A DNA stretch of 64,000 nt, from contig JAHCKG010000015.1 in NCBI GenBank assembly GCA_026125895.1, positions 1 through 64,000 on the forward strand. Reading direction: 5' to 3'. The notes under the pieces are model-generated. The model was not told the DNA's origin, did no database searches, and saw nothing but the letters and a program-made list of their open reading frames with translations. Positions 45,161-53,413 of this stretch are shown here, piece after piece (the stretch's first letter is position 1; every line of letters starts with the position of its first letter). The DNA is from Pseudolabrys sp. (GTDB lineage: Bacteria > Pseudomonadota > Alphaproteobacteria > Rhizobiales > Xanthobacteraceae). The position numbers were made by a program, and so were the translations under genes.

Positions 45161-46474
45161 CTACTGCCCCGCCTTCCAGCTCATCGCATGGCGGCGGTCG
45201 GTTTCGGAACGCTGGTAGTAACCCTTCCAGTCGTCGGCCGGGCCAATGCCGTCGATCGCCAGCGGGCCGGTGATGCCAGCCGCTTCCTTCTCATCGACGA
45301 CGAGAATCGGCCGCTCGCCCTTGCCGGATTTCTCCAGCGACTGCCGCAGCAGCTTCCGATAGGCGATGATCGCCTTGTCCGAGGTGCCGAGATGCTCCTG
45401 CGTGCGGTCCTGGATCGCGCCCATCGACTCGCAGGCCCACTGGTCGTGGACGTTGATGTCGGCGCCCATGCCCGTATAGGTGTCGTGTTCCTGCTCGTGC
45501 GGATCGAAGCCGTAGTCGTTGCTCTTGTTGCGGTTCGGGATGTAGTCCGGCAACTGATAGAGCTCGAGGCGCTGGTTGCGCATCGTGTCCTTGTCCACCG
45601 GCTTATCGAACGAGGTGAAGATCGCGTACCAGTAGTGCTTGTTGTCGTCGATCGGCACATGCCACTGCGAGATCGTCATCTCGCGGCTCATCGGGATCAT
45701 GAAGGCGTTGGGGAAGACCAGGTTGGTGACGCGCACATGGGTCGAGGCGTCGCTGATCTGCCGCAAGGTCACGATGCGGAAGCCGTAATCGGTCTCGTCC
45801 ACCTCGATGCGCGGCCGCGTCACCTCGCGCATGATCTGCGTCATCGGCATGTCCGCGTCCTTGGTGTTGTCGCGAAACATCTTGCCGTAAGCCTTGGTCG
45901 GGTCCTCGTCCTGGAAGAAGCGGTGCAGGAACGAGGTATGCACCGGATCGATGCCGACTTCGAGCGACTGCAGCCAGTTGCAGTCGATCATGCCCTTGAA
46001 CGCGAAGGTGTGCGTATCCGGTGCGACGAAGCAGTCGAAATGCGGAAAGGCCGGCGGCTCGCCGCCGCCCAGATAGGCGAACAGGATGCCGCTCTTCTCG
46101 ACGACCGGATATGCCTTCTGCCTGATGTTGGCGCAGAGGTTGCTGTCGTCCGGCTCGGCCGGCGTCTGCAGACATTTGCCGTTGATGTCGAACAGCCAGC
46201 CGTGGAACGCGCAGCGCAAGCCGCCATCCTCGAGACGGCCGAAGGCGAGATCGGTGCCGCGATGCGGACAATGACGGCCGACGAGGCCGTAACGGCCCTT
46301 GTCGTCCTTGAACATCACGAGGTCCTCGCCGAACAGCCGCACCGGCTTGATCGGCCGGTTGCCCTTGAGTTCGTCCACCAGCGCCGCCGGCTGCCAGTAC
46401 TGCCGCATCAGCCGGCCGGCCGGTGTGCCCGGTCCGGTGCGGGTGATGAGATCGTTCTGTTCGGCGCTCAGCAT
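45161..46474 (-). CDS. Rieske 2Fe-2S ring-hydroxylating oxygenase, alpha subunit (phthalate-type)
   Basis: 437 residues. The Rieske centre is Cys69-x-His71 (CPHRGTDLAFG) and Cys88-x2-His91 (CAFHGW). The mononuclear iron site is IDPVHTSFLH, with Asp176, His179 and His184. The size and motifs fit the homomeric phthalate 4,5-dioxygenase / O-demethylase branch, which needs a separate reductase. No reductase or small subunit is nearby. It likely oxidises an aromatic compound in the cytoplasm. It is upstream of the GS-like and hydrolase genes. Confidence 0.92.
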   Translation of the reverse strand: MLSAEQNDLITRTGPGTPAGRLMRQYWQPAALVDELKGNRPIKPVRLFGEDLVMFKDDKGRYGLVGRHCPHRGTDLAFGRLEDGGLRCAFHGWLFDINGKCLQTPAEPDDSNLCANIRQKAYPVVEKSGILFAYLGGGEPPAFPHFDCFVAPDTHTFAFKGMIDCNWLQSLEVGIDPVHTSFLHRFFQDEDPTKAYGKMFRDNTKDADMPMTQIMREVTRPRIEVDETDYGFRIVTLRQISDASTHVRVTNLVFPNAFMIPMSREMTISQWHVPIDDNKHYWYAIFTSFDKPVDKDTMRNQRLELYQLPDYIPNRNKSNDYGFDPHEQEHDTYTGMGADINVHDQWACESMGAIQDRTQEHLGTSDKAIIAYRKLLRQSLEKSGKGERPILVVDEKEAAGITGPLAIDGIGPADDWKGYYQRSETDRRHAMSWKAGQ

Positions 46475-46567
46475 GGCGATTTCCCCTTACGCTCTTGTCG
46501 CGCGATCCGGGCTTGGCGACCGGGCTCGCGCTTGGCATGGGGGCTATTCGACCACAGGCGTGCGAAA

Positions 46568-46600
46568 ATGCAAAAGGCCGGCGCGACGGCCGGCCTTCGT
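46568..46600 (-). terminator. Intrinsic terminator
   Basis: AAGGCCGGC and GCCGGCCTT form a perfect stem. On the minus strand it is followed by TTTGCATTTT, 20 bases after the stop of the gene at 46621-46989. Confidence 0.75.
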
Positions 46601-46620
46601 CAACTCGGATGCGGTATCGG

Positions 46621-46989
46621 TCAGCCGAGGTTACGCGCGCTCAGGCCGTGATCGAGACGGCGCCGCCAGGCGCTCTGACGCAGGCCCTGGAAACGGCTCG
46701 CCGCGGTCTTGGCCTCGGCGCGGCTCGCGGTAGCGTAGGTGCGGTATTCGAGATCGTTGACGGCCGAGACCAGCGGCTGCTTGCCGAACAGACGCGCCAG
46801 CGGGCTGGCGCCGCCGTTCACCTTGAGTTCGGAGATCGCATTGGCGACGTTGCGGGCGGAACCGAAGGCAACGACCTGACCGGTCATCGTGTGGCGCACT
46901 TCATAGACGCCAGGGCCGATGGGCGCCTCGACGACGCCGCCGCTGTGCGCATCGGGGAAGCGCTTCCACGAACTCCAAGTCTGAACCAT
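46621..46989 (-). CDS. Hypothetical protein, conserved rhizobial type
   Basis: 122 residues. MVQTWSSWKRFPDAHSGGVV is followed by PIGPGVYEVRHTMTGQVVAF and GSARNVANAISEL, which loosely recalls the start of a GIY-YIG domain, but no catalytic Arg/Glu pattern can be assigned. The C-terminus is basic (QSAWRRRLDHGLSARNLG). It is a single gene with its own terminator. The function is unknown. Confidence 0.7.
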   Translation of the reverse strand: MVQTWSSWKRFPDAHSGGVVEAPIGPGVYEVRHTMTGQVVAFGSARNVANAISELKVNGGASPLARLFGKQPLVSAVNDLEYRTYATASRAEAKTAASRFQGLRQSAWRRRLDHGLSARNLG

Positions 46990-47175
46990 AGCGAGAAATC
47001 CTTACGCGCCACCGGCTGGCGACCCACGCGAGAACTTGTCACCTAAGCATTAGTTCCCTTAGGTCAAGCCAAGCTCTTGATAAATATCATTTCCAATAAA
47101 TTTTAGCCGGAACGCACGATGTTGCTGTGATGCCGGTCACATCGCCGGCAGCCGCGGAGGCCGGTTGCGATACCG

Positions 47176-48036
47176 CTAATGGCCGGGCAGCACAAGGATT
47201 TTTGGCTTCACCGGCAACGTGGCCTTGGACAACACTGTGGACGGCACGTCGAGCGTCTCGATGTCCCATTCCTGCTTCATGCGCTCGAGAAAGCGCTCGA
47301 GCGAATAGCGGTTGAAGTAGTGCATCGGGATCAGGAGCGGCGCCTTCAGCGCGTGCAGCACTTCGATCATGCCGTCGAGATCGAGCGTGTAGCTGCCATC
47401 GACCGGCACCATCACCACATCGACGCGTCCCATCTCGTCGAGCTGCGCCTGCGTCAGCGTGCCGTGCAGATGGCCGAGATGCGCCATGCACAGGCCGGCG
47501 ACCTCGAAGATGAAGATCGAATTGCCGTGGCGCTCGATCGAGCCGCCCCAGGTGCGGATGTTGGTCGGCACGTTGCGCACGCGCACGTCCTTGTAGGTGA
47601 GATCGATGCGCGCCGGCTTCTCGTCCTCGGCCCAGCCGCGCAGCACATGCGTGATGCCGGGATCGGGACGGTTGGTGTAGTGCGTCGAATGCGCGTGATT
47701 CATCGTGACGATGTCGGGCGTGACGGAAGGCCGGACATAGTCGTTGTAGTCGGTGGCGATGCGCACGAGCTGCGGGCTCTCCAGCAGAAAAGTCGCGTGG
47801 CCGATGAACGTGAGCCGTACCTGATCGGCGTTGAGCGCGGCGAGCCGCAGCGATGCACGCTGGAACAGCGGTGAGCGTGTCGCGATCAGGCCGGGACAGC
47901 CAACGCGCATTTCCGGCTTGGCGTCGGGCTGCGCAGGAGCGGCACCCTGCGCCGCCGCCGGATGCAGCGGCAGCACGCCCAGGCTCAAGGCGAGCCCCGC
48001 GATCCGCAGCGCTATTCTCACGATCGGGCCGACCAT
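47176..48036 (-). CDS. Exported metallo-beta-lactamase-fold hydrolase (UlaG-like)
   Basis: 286 residues. A signal peptide (ALRIAGLALSLGVLPLHPAA, AQG) precedes an MBL fold: RLTFIGHATFLLES, the metal motif TMNHAHSTHY (HxHxxH variant), AHLGHLHG, VVMVPVDGSYTLDLDG and PMHYFNRYS. UlaG-like enzymes hydrolyse lactones or phosphodiesters, and periplasmic members are of unknown role. In the first metal motif the usual HxHxDH reads NHAHSTHY, so one aspartate ligand is replaced. It is a single gene. Confidence 0.85.
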   Translation of the reverse strand: MVGPIVRIALRIAGLALSLGVLPLHPAAAQGAAPAQPDAKPEMRVGCPGLIATRSPLFQRASLRLAALNADQVRLTFIGHATFLLESPQLVRIATDYNDYVRPSVTPDIVTMNHAHSTHYTNRPDPGITHVLRGWAEDEKPARIDLTYKDVRVRNVPTNIRTWGGSIERHGNSIFIFEVAGLCMAHLGHLHGTLTQAQLDEMGRVDVVMVPVDGSYTLDLDGMIEVLHALKAPLLIPMHYFNRYSLERFLERMKQEWDIETLDVPSTVLSKATLPVKPKILVLPGH

Positions 48037-48109
48037 GTCTCACCCCGCGCTTATCCGGCGGGTCAAATCTGACATGGATCGAAAAGCCGGGCTACGGGCC
48101 TCACGCCAA

Positions 48110-48138
48110 AATGAAAGCGGCGCCGCAATGGGCGCCGC
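48110..48138 (-). terminator. Hairpin after the coiled-coil membrane protein gene
   Basis: GCGGCGCC, loop GCAATG and GGCGCCGC form an 8-bp stem. On the minus strand the following bases are TTTCATTTT. It is placed 28 bases after the stop of 48166-49188. Confidence 0.6.
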
Positions 48139-48165
48139 TCGCGGAGGTCTCTGCCCACCGGGACG

Positions 48166-49188
48166 TTATTCGAAGTAGCGTCGGTCGCGCATCGAGACGA
48201 TGATGCCCTTCGGCGTCTTGACTACCCAGCGGCCGTCGAGACGGCGGATGGATTCAACCGGGCCGAGCCCCGGCAACGGCGCGCCGGGCACGATCTGATA
48301 GATGTCGCCGAATTGGCCCTCGACGTAGACATAGCCGTTCGAGGCGCCGCGGATCGACCAGTTCCGGACGATCGTCGGGCGCGGCTGTTGCTGAACCGAG
48401 GCCGGAACGGCCGGCGGCGTGACGTTGGCGGTGGCGACGCGCGACGGCGCCGGGCGCGGTGTCGGTACGTCGGCATGCACGGCCGCCGGTTGAGCGGCTG
48501 CGGCGGCGGTCGTCGTCTGCGGCGCGGAAATCGAGCCGGTGACTTCGGCCGCTTCCTTCTTCAACCGCTCGGTCTGCTCGTGCAGCTTCTTCTCGAGGCT
48601 CGCCGTCTGTACCTGCGCGCGCTTGTTGGCGGCGTCGAGATTGGCCCTCAGCGTCGTCACTTCCTTGCCGAGCTTGGCCACGGATTGCTGCATGGCCTTG
48701 TTCTCTTCCTGCGCCGCGGCGTCGACCTGCGGCTTGGGAGCGAAACCGCCGGTCGCGTAAGCGCCGACGATGGCGCCGACCGCAGTGGCGATGGCCACCG
48801 ATGCAGCCAGCCGCATCGTGCGCCAGTGCCGTCGCTTCACCGCGAAGCGGCGCGGCTTGTCCTCGACATTGAGCGGCTCGAACGGCGGCTCGTCGGTGAA
48901 GTCCGGTTTCGCCATCGGCACCAGCGCGTGCAATGTCGCGCGCTGAGTGGCGTCATTGGCGGCCTCGACTTCGGGCTCGGCCTTGGGCGTTACCGCTTCT
49001 TCCTCGATCGCCACCGGTTCGGAGATGGCCGGCGAGACCGACGGCGACTCGACCTCGGGCAATTCGCTTTTCGCAGCCGTGGGGCCGGCAGCGCTTTCCG
49101 GCGTCACGTCCGAAGGCGCCGGCGGCGTCGCGCCGTGATCGTCAGCTTTCGGGGCGAATTTCGGGTCGGAATCGTCGCGGTCGGCCAT
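48166..49188 (-). CDS. Single-pass membrane protein with coiled coil, unknown function
   Basis: 340 residues. An acidic, Pro/Glu/Ala-rich N-terminus (1-115) is followed by a basic patch (RRFAVKRRHW), one membrane helix at about 126-147 (LAASVAIATAVGAIVGAYAT), a coiled coil at about 155-215 (LGKEVTTLRANLDAANKRAQ) and an Ala/Pro linker. The C-terminal domain of about 65 residues (VRNWSIRGASNGYVYVEGQF, YQIVPGAPLPGLGPVESI, DGRWVVKTPKGIIVS) is compact and conserved-looking. It is probably cytoplasm-in, with the C-terminus in the periplasm. I do not recognise a named family. A strong dyad lies 24 bases upstream. Confidence 0.8.
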   Translation of the reverse strand: MADRDDSDPKFAPKADDHGATPPAPSDVTPESAAGPTAAKSELPEVESPSVSPAISEPVAIEEEAVTPKAEPEVEAANDATQRATLHALVPMAKPDFTDEPPFEPLNVEDKPRRFAVKRRHWRTMRLAASVAIATAVGAIVGAYATGGFAPKPQVDAAAQEENKAMQQSVAKLGKEVTTLRANLDAANKRAQVQTASLEKKLHEQTERLKKEAAEVTGSISAPQTTTAAAAAQPAAVHADVPTPRPAPSRVATANVTPPAVPASVQQQPRPTIVRNWSIRGASNGYVYVEGQFGDIYQIVPGAPLPGLGPVESIRRLDGRWVVKTPKGIIVSMRDRRYFE

Positions 49189-49212
49189 GGCCCTGCTCCG
49201 GGAATATGTTCA

Positions 49213-49244
49213 CCAATCGGTAACCACGTTCGGTTACCAATTGG
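49213..49244. promoter_or_regulatory. 32-base dyad, CCAATcGGTAACC-N6-GGTTACCaATTGG
   Basis: Two 13-base inverted arms with a 6-base centre; one internal base differs. A further partial copy GGTTACT follows at 49243-49249. It lies 24 bases upstream of the membrane protein gene at 48166-49188, in its promoter or leader. The form suggests an operator for a dimeric regulator; which one is unknown. Confidence 0.5.
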
Positions 49245-49287
49245 TTACTGGAGCTTGAGGGAGCCGCCGATCGGCTCGGCCAGCGGC

Positions 49288-50289
49288 CTACAGCGCGAGC
49301 CCTTGCTCGGCCGCCAGCGCCTTCAGCGATACCGCCGGACGCGCGCCGATGTGCTGGATCACCTCGGCCGCGGCGAGACCGCCGAGCCGGGCCGCCGTCT
49401 TGTGATCCTTGCCGCGGGCCAGGCCGACCAGGAAACCGGCGGCGAACAGGTCACCGGCCCCGGTGACATCCGCCACCTGCTGAACCGGCGCCGCCGCCAC
49501 CGCCTCGATGCGGTCCGGCGTCACCACCACGCAGCCCTTCTCGCTGCGGGTCACGACGGCAAGCTTGGCTTCCTTCTGCAGCGCCAAGCTGGCGACCGCG
49601 AAGTCGGAGGTCTCGTACAGGCTGTGCAGTTCGTGCTCGTTGGCGAAGACGATATCGACGGTGCCCTTGCGGATGAGCTCGAGAAATTCGCCGCGATAGC
49701 GATCGACGCAGAAAGAATCCGACAAGGTGAGCGCGACGCGGCGCCCGTTCTTGTGCGCGATGTCGGCGGCCTTGACGAAGGCTTCCTTGGCCTGCGGCGG
49801 ATCCCACAGATAGCCTTCGAGATAGACGAATTCGGCGGCGGCGATCTGCGCCTCGTCGATGTCGCTCGGCTTCAGGTCCTGCGCGGCGCCAAGAAAGGTG
49901 TTCATGGTGCGCTCGCCGTCCGGCGTCACCATGATGTAGCAGCGCGCGGTGGACGGACCGTCATTGGCGGGCTTGGTGTCGAAAGCGACGCGGATCGAAC
50001 GGATATCGTGGGCGAAGGCCTTGCCGAGCTCGTCGTCCTTGACCTTGCCGACAAAGGCGGCGCGCGCGCCGAAGCTCGCCACGCCGGCAATGGTGTTGGC
50101 GGCCGAGCCGCCCGAGGATTCCGTCGCCGGGCCCATGGCGTCGTAGATCGCCTGGGCGCGCGCCTCGTCGATCAGCATCATGCCTCCCTTCTGCATGCCC
50201 TGGGCGACCAGGAAGTCGTCGTCGGCGCGAGCGATGACGTCGACGATGGCGTTGCCGATGCCGAGCACGTCGTAGCGGGAAGCAGTCAT
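49288..50289 (-). CDS. PfkB family kinase (adenosine kinase-like)
   Basis: 333 residues. Ribokinase fold: DVLGIGNAIVDVIARADDDF, GGSAANTIAGVASFGARAAF with the substrate-binding GG, VFANEHELHSL, and the ATP/anion-hole motif DVTGAGDLFAAGFLVG. The N-terminus and length match the rhizobial adenosine kinase group, which phosphorylates adenosine to AMP in salvage. Other sugars are possible. It is a single gene with a small membrane-protein gene upstream in the same direction. Confidence 0.9.
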   Translation of the reverse strand: MTASRYDVLGIGNAIVDVIARADDDFLVAQGMQKGGMMLIDEARAQAIYDAMGPATESSGGSAANTIAGVASFGARAAFVGKVKDDELGKAFAHDIRSIRVAFDTKPANDGPSTARCYIMVTPDGERTMNTFLGAAQDLKPSDIDEAQIAAAEFVYLEGYLWDPPQAKEAFVKAADIAHKNGRRVALTLSDSFCVDRYRGEFLELIRKGTVDIVFANEHELHSLYETSDFAVASLALQKEAKLAVVTRSEKGCVVVTPDRIEAVAAAPVQQVADVTGAGDLFAAGFLVGLARGKDHKTAARLGGLAAAEVIQHIGARPAVSLKALAAEQGLAL

Positions 50290-50399
50290 GCGATACCTCG
50301 TTTGATCAATTCGCGCGCACTATAGCGGCGCGGCACTTTGGAGCAATGCGCGGGCCGACGGTGGGCCGCACTTCGGGATTGGTGGGCGCCGGACGAACG

Positions 50400-50516
50400 T
50401 CAGTGCGGCGGCGGCAGCCGGTTCAGCACTTCCAGGCTCCACCAGAGGAAATAGCCGCCGATCAGGATGCCGAGAGCCACCTTGATCAGCTGGATGATCA
50501 GTTCGTCTTTGGTCAT
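50400..50516 (-). CDS. Small single-span membrane protein (38 residues)
   Basis: ATG at 50516 encodes MTKDELIIQLIKVALGILIG, GYFLWWSLEVLNRLPPPH and a stop. The first 12 residues are polar and amphipathic, then one hydrophobic helix (VALGILIGGYFLWW) and a short polar tail. The form, strand and position (111 bases before the kinase gene) suggest a real small protein of the kind seen upstream of housekeeping genes in this order. The function is unknown. Confidence 0.55.
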   Translation of the reverse strand: MTKDELIIQLIKVALGILIGGYFLWWSLEVLNRLPPPH

Positions 50517-50680
50517 TGGATGCCCTGCCGCTCGCACAAGCCCCGCCTATACCCTAACGGACGAAGGCGGTACCCCTAATCTGATAAAGGCCGCGTCGAA
50601 ACCGGCAAAAGGCCGCTGGGGTTGCGCCAAAAACGCCATTATGCAATGTGGCCCGCCACAATCCGCCCGGAGTGAGGTTC

Positions 50681-51718
50681 ATGTCGTTCAAGCAACTGGT
50701 GTTTTCCGGCGTGCAGCCGACCGGCAACCTGCACCTCGGCAACTACCTCGGCGCCATCACGAAATTCGTGGCGCTGCAGGAGACTCACGACTGCATTTAT
50801 TGCGTCGTCGACATGCACGCGATCACGGTCTGGCAGGATCCGGCCGAACTGACCCGAAACACGCGCGAAGTGACCGCGGCCTTCATCGCCGCCGGCATCG
50901 ACCCGAAGAAGCACATCGTCTTCAACCAGAGCCAGGTGACCGCCCATGCCGAGTTGGCCTGGGTGTTCAACTGCGTCGCCCGCATCGGCTGGCTCAACCG
51001 CATGACCCAGTTCAAGGAGAAGGCCGGCAAGGACCGCGAGAACGCCTCGGTCGGCCTCTATGTCTATCCGAGCCTGATGGCCGCCGACATTCTCGCCTAT
51101 CGCGCCACGCATGTTCCGGTCGGCGAAGACCAGAAGCAGCATCTCGAACTGTCGCGCGACATCGCGCAGAAGTTCAACAACGACTTCGGCGACGCGATCC
51201 GCGCCCACGGCTTCGGCGACGCCTTCTTCCCGCTGCCGGAGCCAATTATCCAGGGCCCGGCGACGCGCGTCATGAGCCTGCGCGACGGCTCGAAGAAGAT
51301 GTCGAAGTCCGAGCCGTCGGATTACTCGCGCATCAACCTGACCGACGACGCCGACGCCATCGCGCAGAAGATCCGCAAGGCCAAGACCGATCCGGAGCCG
51401 CTGCCGAGCGATTTGAAGGGCCTCGAGCCGCGCCCCGAAGCCGACAACCTTGTCGGCATCTTCGCCGCGCTCGACAACAAGACCAAGGCCGACGTGCTGC
51501 GCGATTTCGGCGGCGCGCAGTTCTCCGGCTTCAAGTCGGCGCTGGTCGATCTCGCGGTCGCCAAACTCGGGCCGATCGGCGCCGAGATGAAGAAGCTGGT
51601 GCAGGATCACGCCTACATCGACTCCGTCCTGGCCGACGGCGCGCAACGCGCGGCGGCCATTGCCGAGCCGAACATGAATGCCGTGAAGGACATCGTCGGC
51701 TTCGTGCGACGGAAATAA
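50681..51718 (+). CDS. trpS: Tryptophan--tRNA ligase
   Basis: 345 residues from ATG 50681 with GGAGTGAGG upstream. Class I synthetase: the HIGH-like motif [13 protein letters not shown], tryptophan pocket [29 protein letters not shown] and the KMSKS loop [10 protein letters not shown]. The length fits bacterial TrpRS. It charges tRNA-Trp with tryptophan. Upstream is the divergent small membrane protein gene; downstream is a hairpin and a universal stress protein gene. Confidence 0.98.
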   Translation: MSFKQLVFSGVQPTGNLHLGNYLGAITKFVALQETHDCIYCVVDMHAITVWQDPAELTRNTREVTAAFIAAGIDPKKHIVFNQSQVTAHAELAWVFNCVARIGWLNRMTQFKEKAGKDRENASVGLYVYPSLMAADILAYRATHVPVGEDQKQHLELSRDIAQKFNNDFGDAIRAHGFGDAFFPLPEPIIQGPATRVMSLRDGSKKMSKSEPSDYSRINLTDDADAIAQKIRKAKTDPEPLPSDLKGLEPRPEADNLVGIFAALDNKTKADVLRDFGGAQFSGFKSALVDLAVAKLGPIGAEMKKLVQDHAYIDSVLADGAQRAAAIAEPNMNAVKDIVGFVRRK

Positions 51719-51766
51719 CGCCGGCCCATACGATCCGGCCGCTTTGCTGCGCAAAATGCAGGCAAA

Positions 51767-51795
51767 GTGCACGACAACGCAGGCTTGTCGTGCAC
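51767..51795. repeat. Perfect hairpin between trpS and the universal stress gene
   Basis: GTGCACGACAA, loop CGCAGGC and TTGTCGTGCAC form an 11-bp stem. There is no T-run, so it is a poor intrinsic terminator. It may be an operator or RNA element in the stress-protein leader. Confidence 0.45.
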
Positions 51796-51881
51796 CGCCG
51801 CGGCATGCCACCATCCCCGACCTGTGCGTGCGTCATTCCAGCGACTGTTCATCTGCCGACATCCCGGCATAAGGAGCCCCG

Positions 51882-52376
51882 ATGCCGAAGAAGCGCCGCA
51901 GTAACGAGGCCGGTCACAAGCGCAAATACCTCGTCATCATCGACGATTCCGAAGAATGCGACCGCGCCGTATTCTGGGCGGCGACGCGCGCCGCGCGCAC
52001 CAAGTCGCACATCGTCATGCTGCGCGTGATCGACACCAGCGAGCGCAGCCAGCAATGGCTCGGCGTCGCCGACATCATGAAGGCCGAGGCGATGGAGGCG
52101 GCCAATGCCGCGCTCGACAAATACGCCGCGCGCGCCAAGAAGATCACCCATGCCGCGCCGGACCGCGTCATTCGCGAGGGCGCGATCGCCGACGAGATCC
52201 TCAAGCTGATCGAGGAGGACGACGACATCGGCATCCTCGTGCTCGCCGCTGCGACCGGCAAGGAAGGCCCCGGCCCGCTGATTTCCAATCTGTCGAAAAC
52301 CGCCGGCAGCTTCCCCATTCCCGTCGCCATCGTGCCCGGCTCGCTGAACGACGATGAACTGGAGGCGATGGCGTAA
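51882..52376 (+). CDS. Universal stress protein (UspA family)
   Basis: 164 residues, with GGAG before the ATG. A single Usp domain: KYLVIIDDSEECDRAVFWAA, IVMLRVIDTSERSQ, RVIREGAIADEILKLIEEDD, and ILVLAAATGKEGPGPLIS in place of the G-x2-G-x9-G(S/T) ATP loop. The C-terminus (FPIPVAIVPGSLND) is typical. A basic N-terminal extension of about 15 residues is present. It is probably a cytoplasmic stress protein; nucleotide binding is uncertain because the loop is atypical. Confidence 0.9.
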   Translation: MPKKRRSNEAGHKRKYLVIIDDSEECDRAVFWAATRAARTKSHIVMLRVIDTSERSQQWLGVADIMKAEAMEAANAALDKYAARAKKITHAAPDRVIREGAIADEILKLIEEDDDIGILVLAAATGKEGPGPLISNLSKTAGSFPIPVAIVPGSLNDDELEAMA

Positions 52377-52383
52377 TTCTTTT

Positions 52384-52515
52384 CCGCTCGTCCCCGCGCA
52401 TAGCCGTTCGCAGAACGGCGCTCTTCCAGAACGCCTATGAGCGGGGATCCAGAGGCCAAAATGACAGACATGCCTTTGTGGTCTCTGGATTCCCGCTTAC
52501 GCGGGAATGAGCGGA
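52384..52515. repeat. Inverted pair, CCGCTC/GAGCGG repeat family
   Basis: The left unit CCGCTCGTCCCCGC...GCGGGGATCCAGAG has a long loop that itself holds GCCGTTC/GAACGGC. It faces the right unit CTCTGGATTCCCGC...GCGGGAATGAGCGG. It is the same family as 53254-53346 and 56338-56430. Confidence 0.8.
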
Positions 52516-52544
52516 GTTTGTTGCTGCTTTCCTAGATCATCCCA

Positions 52545-53228
52545 ATGTCGCGCGCCGTCCGTCTGCTCGATCTGGTGCAGTTGCTGCGCCGCCGCCGCCA
52601 TCCGGTGCGCGGCGAGGATCTGGCGCGCGAACTGGCGATCAGCCTGCGCACGCTCTATCGCGACATCGCGAGCCTGCAAGCGCAGGGCGCGCCGATCGAT
52701 GGCGAGCCCGGCATCGGCTATGTGCTGCGGCCAGGCTTCACGCTGCCGCCCTTGATGTTCAGCGAGGACGAAGTCGAAGCGCTGATGCTCGGCTCGCACT
52801 GGGTGGCGGAGAACGGCGATCCGCGGCTGGCGCAGGCGGCGATGGACGTCATCGCCAAGGTGGCCGCGGTATTGCCGCCCGACCGGCGCGGGCAATTCGA
52901 GACGCCAAGCCTGCTGGTCGTGACGCGCAGCAAGGAGCAGTTGAACCTGATGGCGCCGATCCGCGACGCCATCCGCCGCGAGCGCAAGCTCGCCATCGAC
53001 TATCGCGACGCCGGCAGCACGGCCACGCAGCGCACGATCTGGCCGTTCGCGGTCGGCTTCTTCGAGGAAGCGCGTATCGTCGTCGGCTGGTGCGAACTGC
53101 GTCAGGACTACCGACACTTCCGCATCGACCGCATCACCGGCCTCACGGAGACCGAGGCGCGTTATCCCAAGCGCCGTGTCGTGATGCTCAAGGACTGGCA
53201 AAAGCTGATGGGCATCGCGGGGCGGTAG
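52545..53228 (+). CDS. WYL domain transcriptional regulator (YafY type)
   Basis: 227 residues. N-terminal HTH_11 (RLLDLVQLLRRRRHPVRGED, LARELAISLRTLYRDIASLQ) followed by a short PafC/WYL region (IRRERKLAIDYRDAGSTATQ, RTIWPFAVGFFEEARIVVGW) and a truncated C-terminus, the usual YafY layout. It regulates genes in response to an unknown ligand, often DNA damage or nucleotides. Its start lies 29 bases after a palindromic repeat. It may control the VOC gene downstream, 185 bases away. Confidence 0.92.
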   Translation: MSRAVRLLDLVQLLRRRRHPVRGEDLARELAISLRTLYRDIASLQAQGAPIDGEPGIGYVLRPGFTLPPLMFSEDEVEALMLGSHWVAENGDPRLAQAAMDVIAKVAAVLPPDRRGQFETPSLLVVTRSKEQLNLMAPIRDAIRRERKLAIDYRDAGSTATQRTIWPFAVGFFEEARIVVGWCELRQDYRHFRIDRITGLTETEARYPKRRVVMLKDWQKLMGIAGR

Positions 53229-53253
53229 GCGCGGACGTCGCCTCGCACTTTTA

Positions 53254-53346
53254 CTCCGCTCACCCCCGCGAAGCGCGGGTCCAGTTCTTAGTTTTGTGAT
53301 GTGCGGCTTCAGGCTGGATGCCCGCATCCGCGAGCATGAGCGGAGT
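53254..53346. repeat. Inverted pair, CCGCTC/GAGCGG repeat family
   Basis: ACTCCGCTCACCCCCGCGAA (then GCGCGGGTCCAG) faces CTGGATGCCCGCATCCGCGA (then GCATGAGCGGAGT). The ends are inverted copies. It lies between the WYL regulator and VOC genes. Confidence 0.8.
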
Positions 53347-53413
53347 GTGAGGCTGCTGACAAAAACTGACAGCGGTCCGGCTCTAGGTTCTCCCCACTCA
53401 AAGGAGAACCGCC

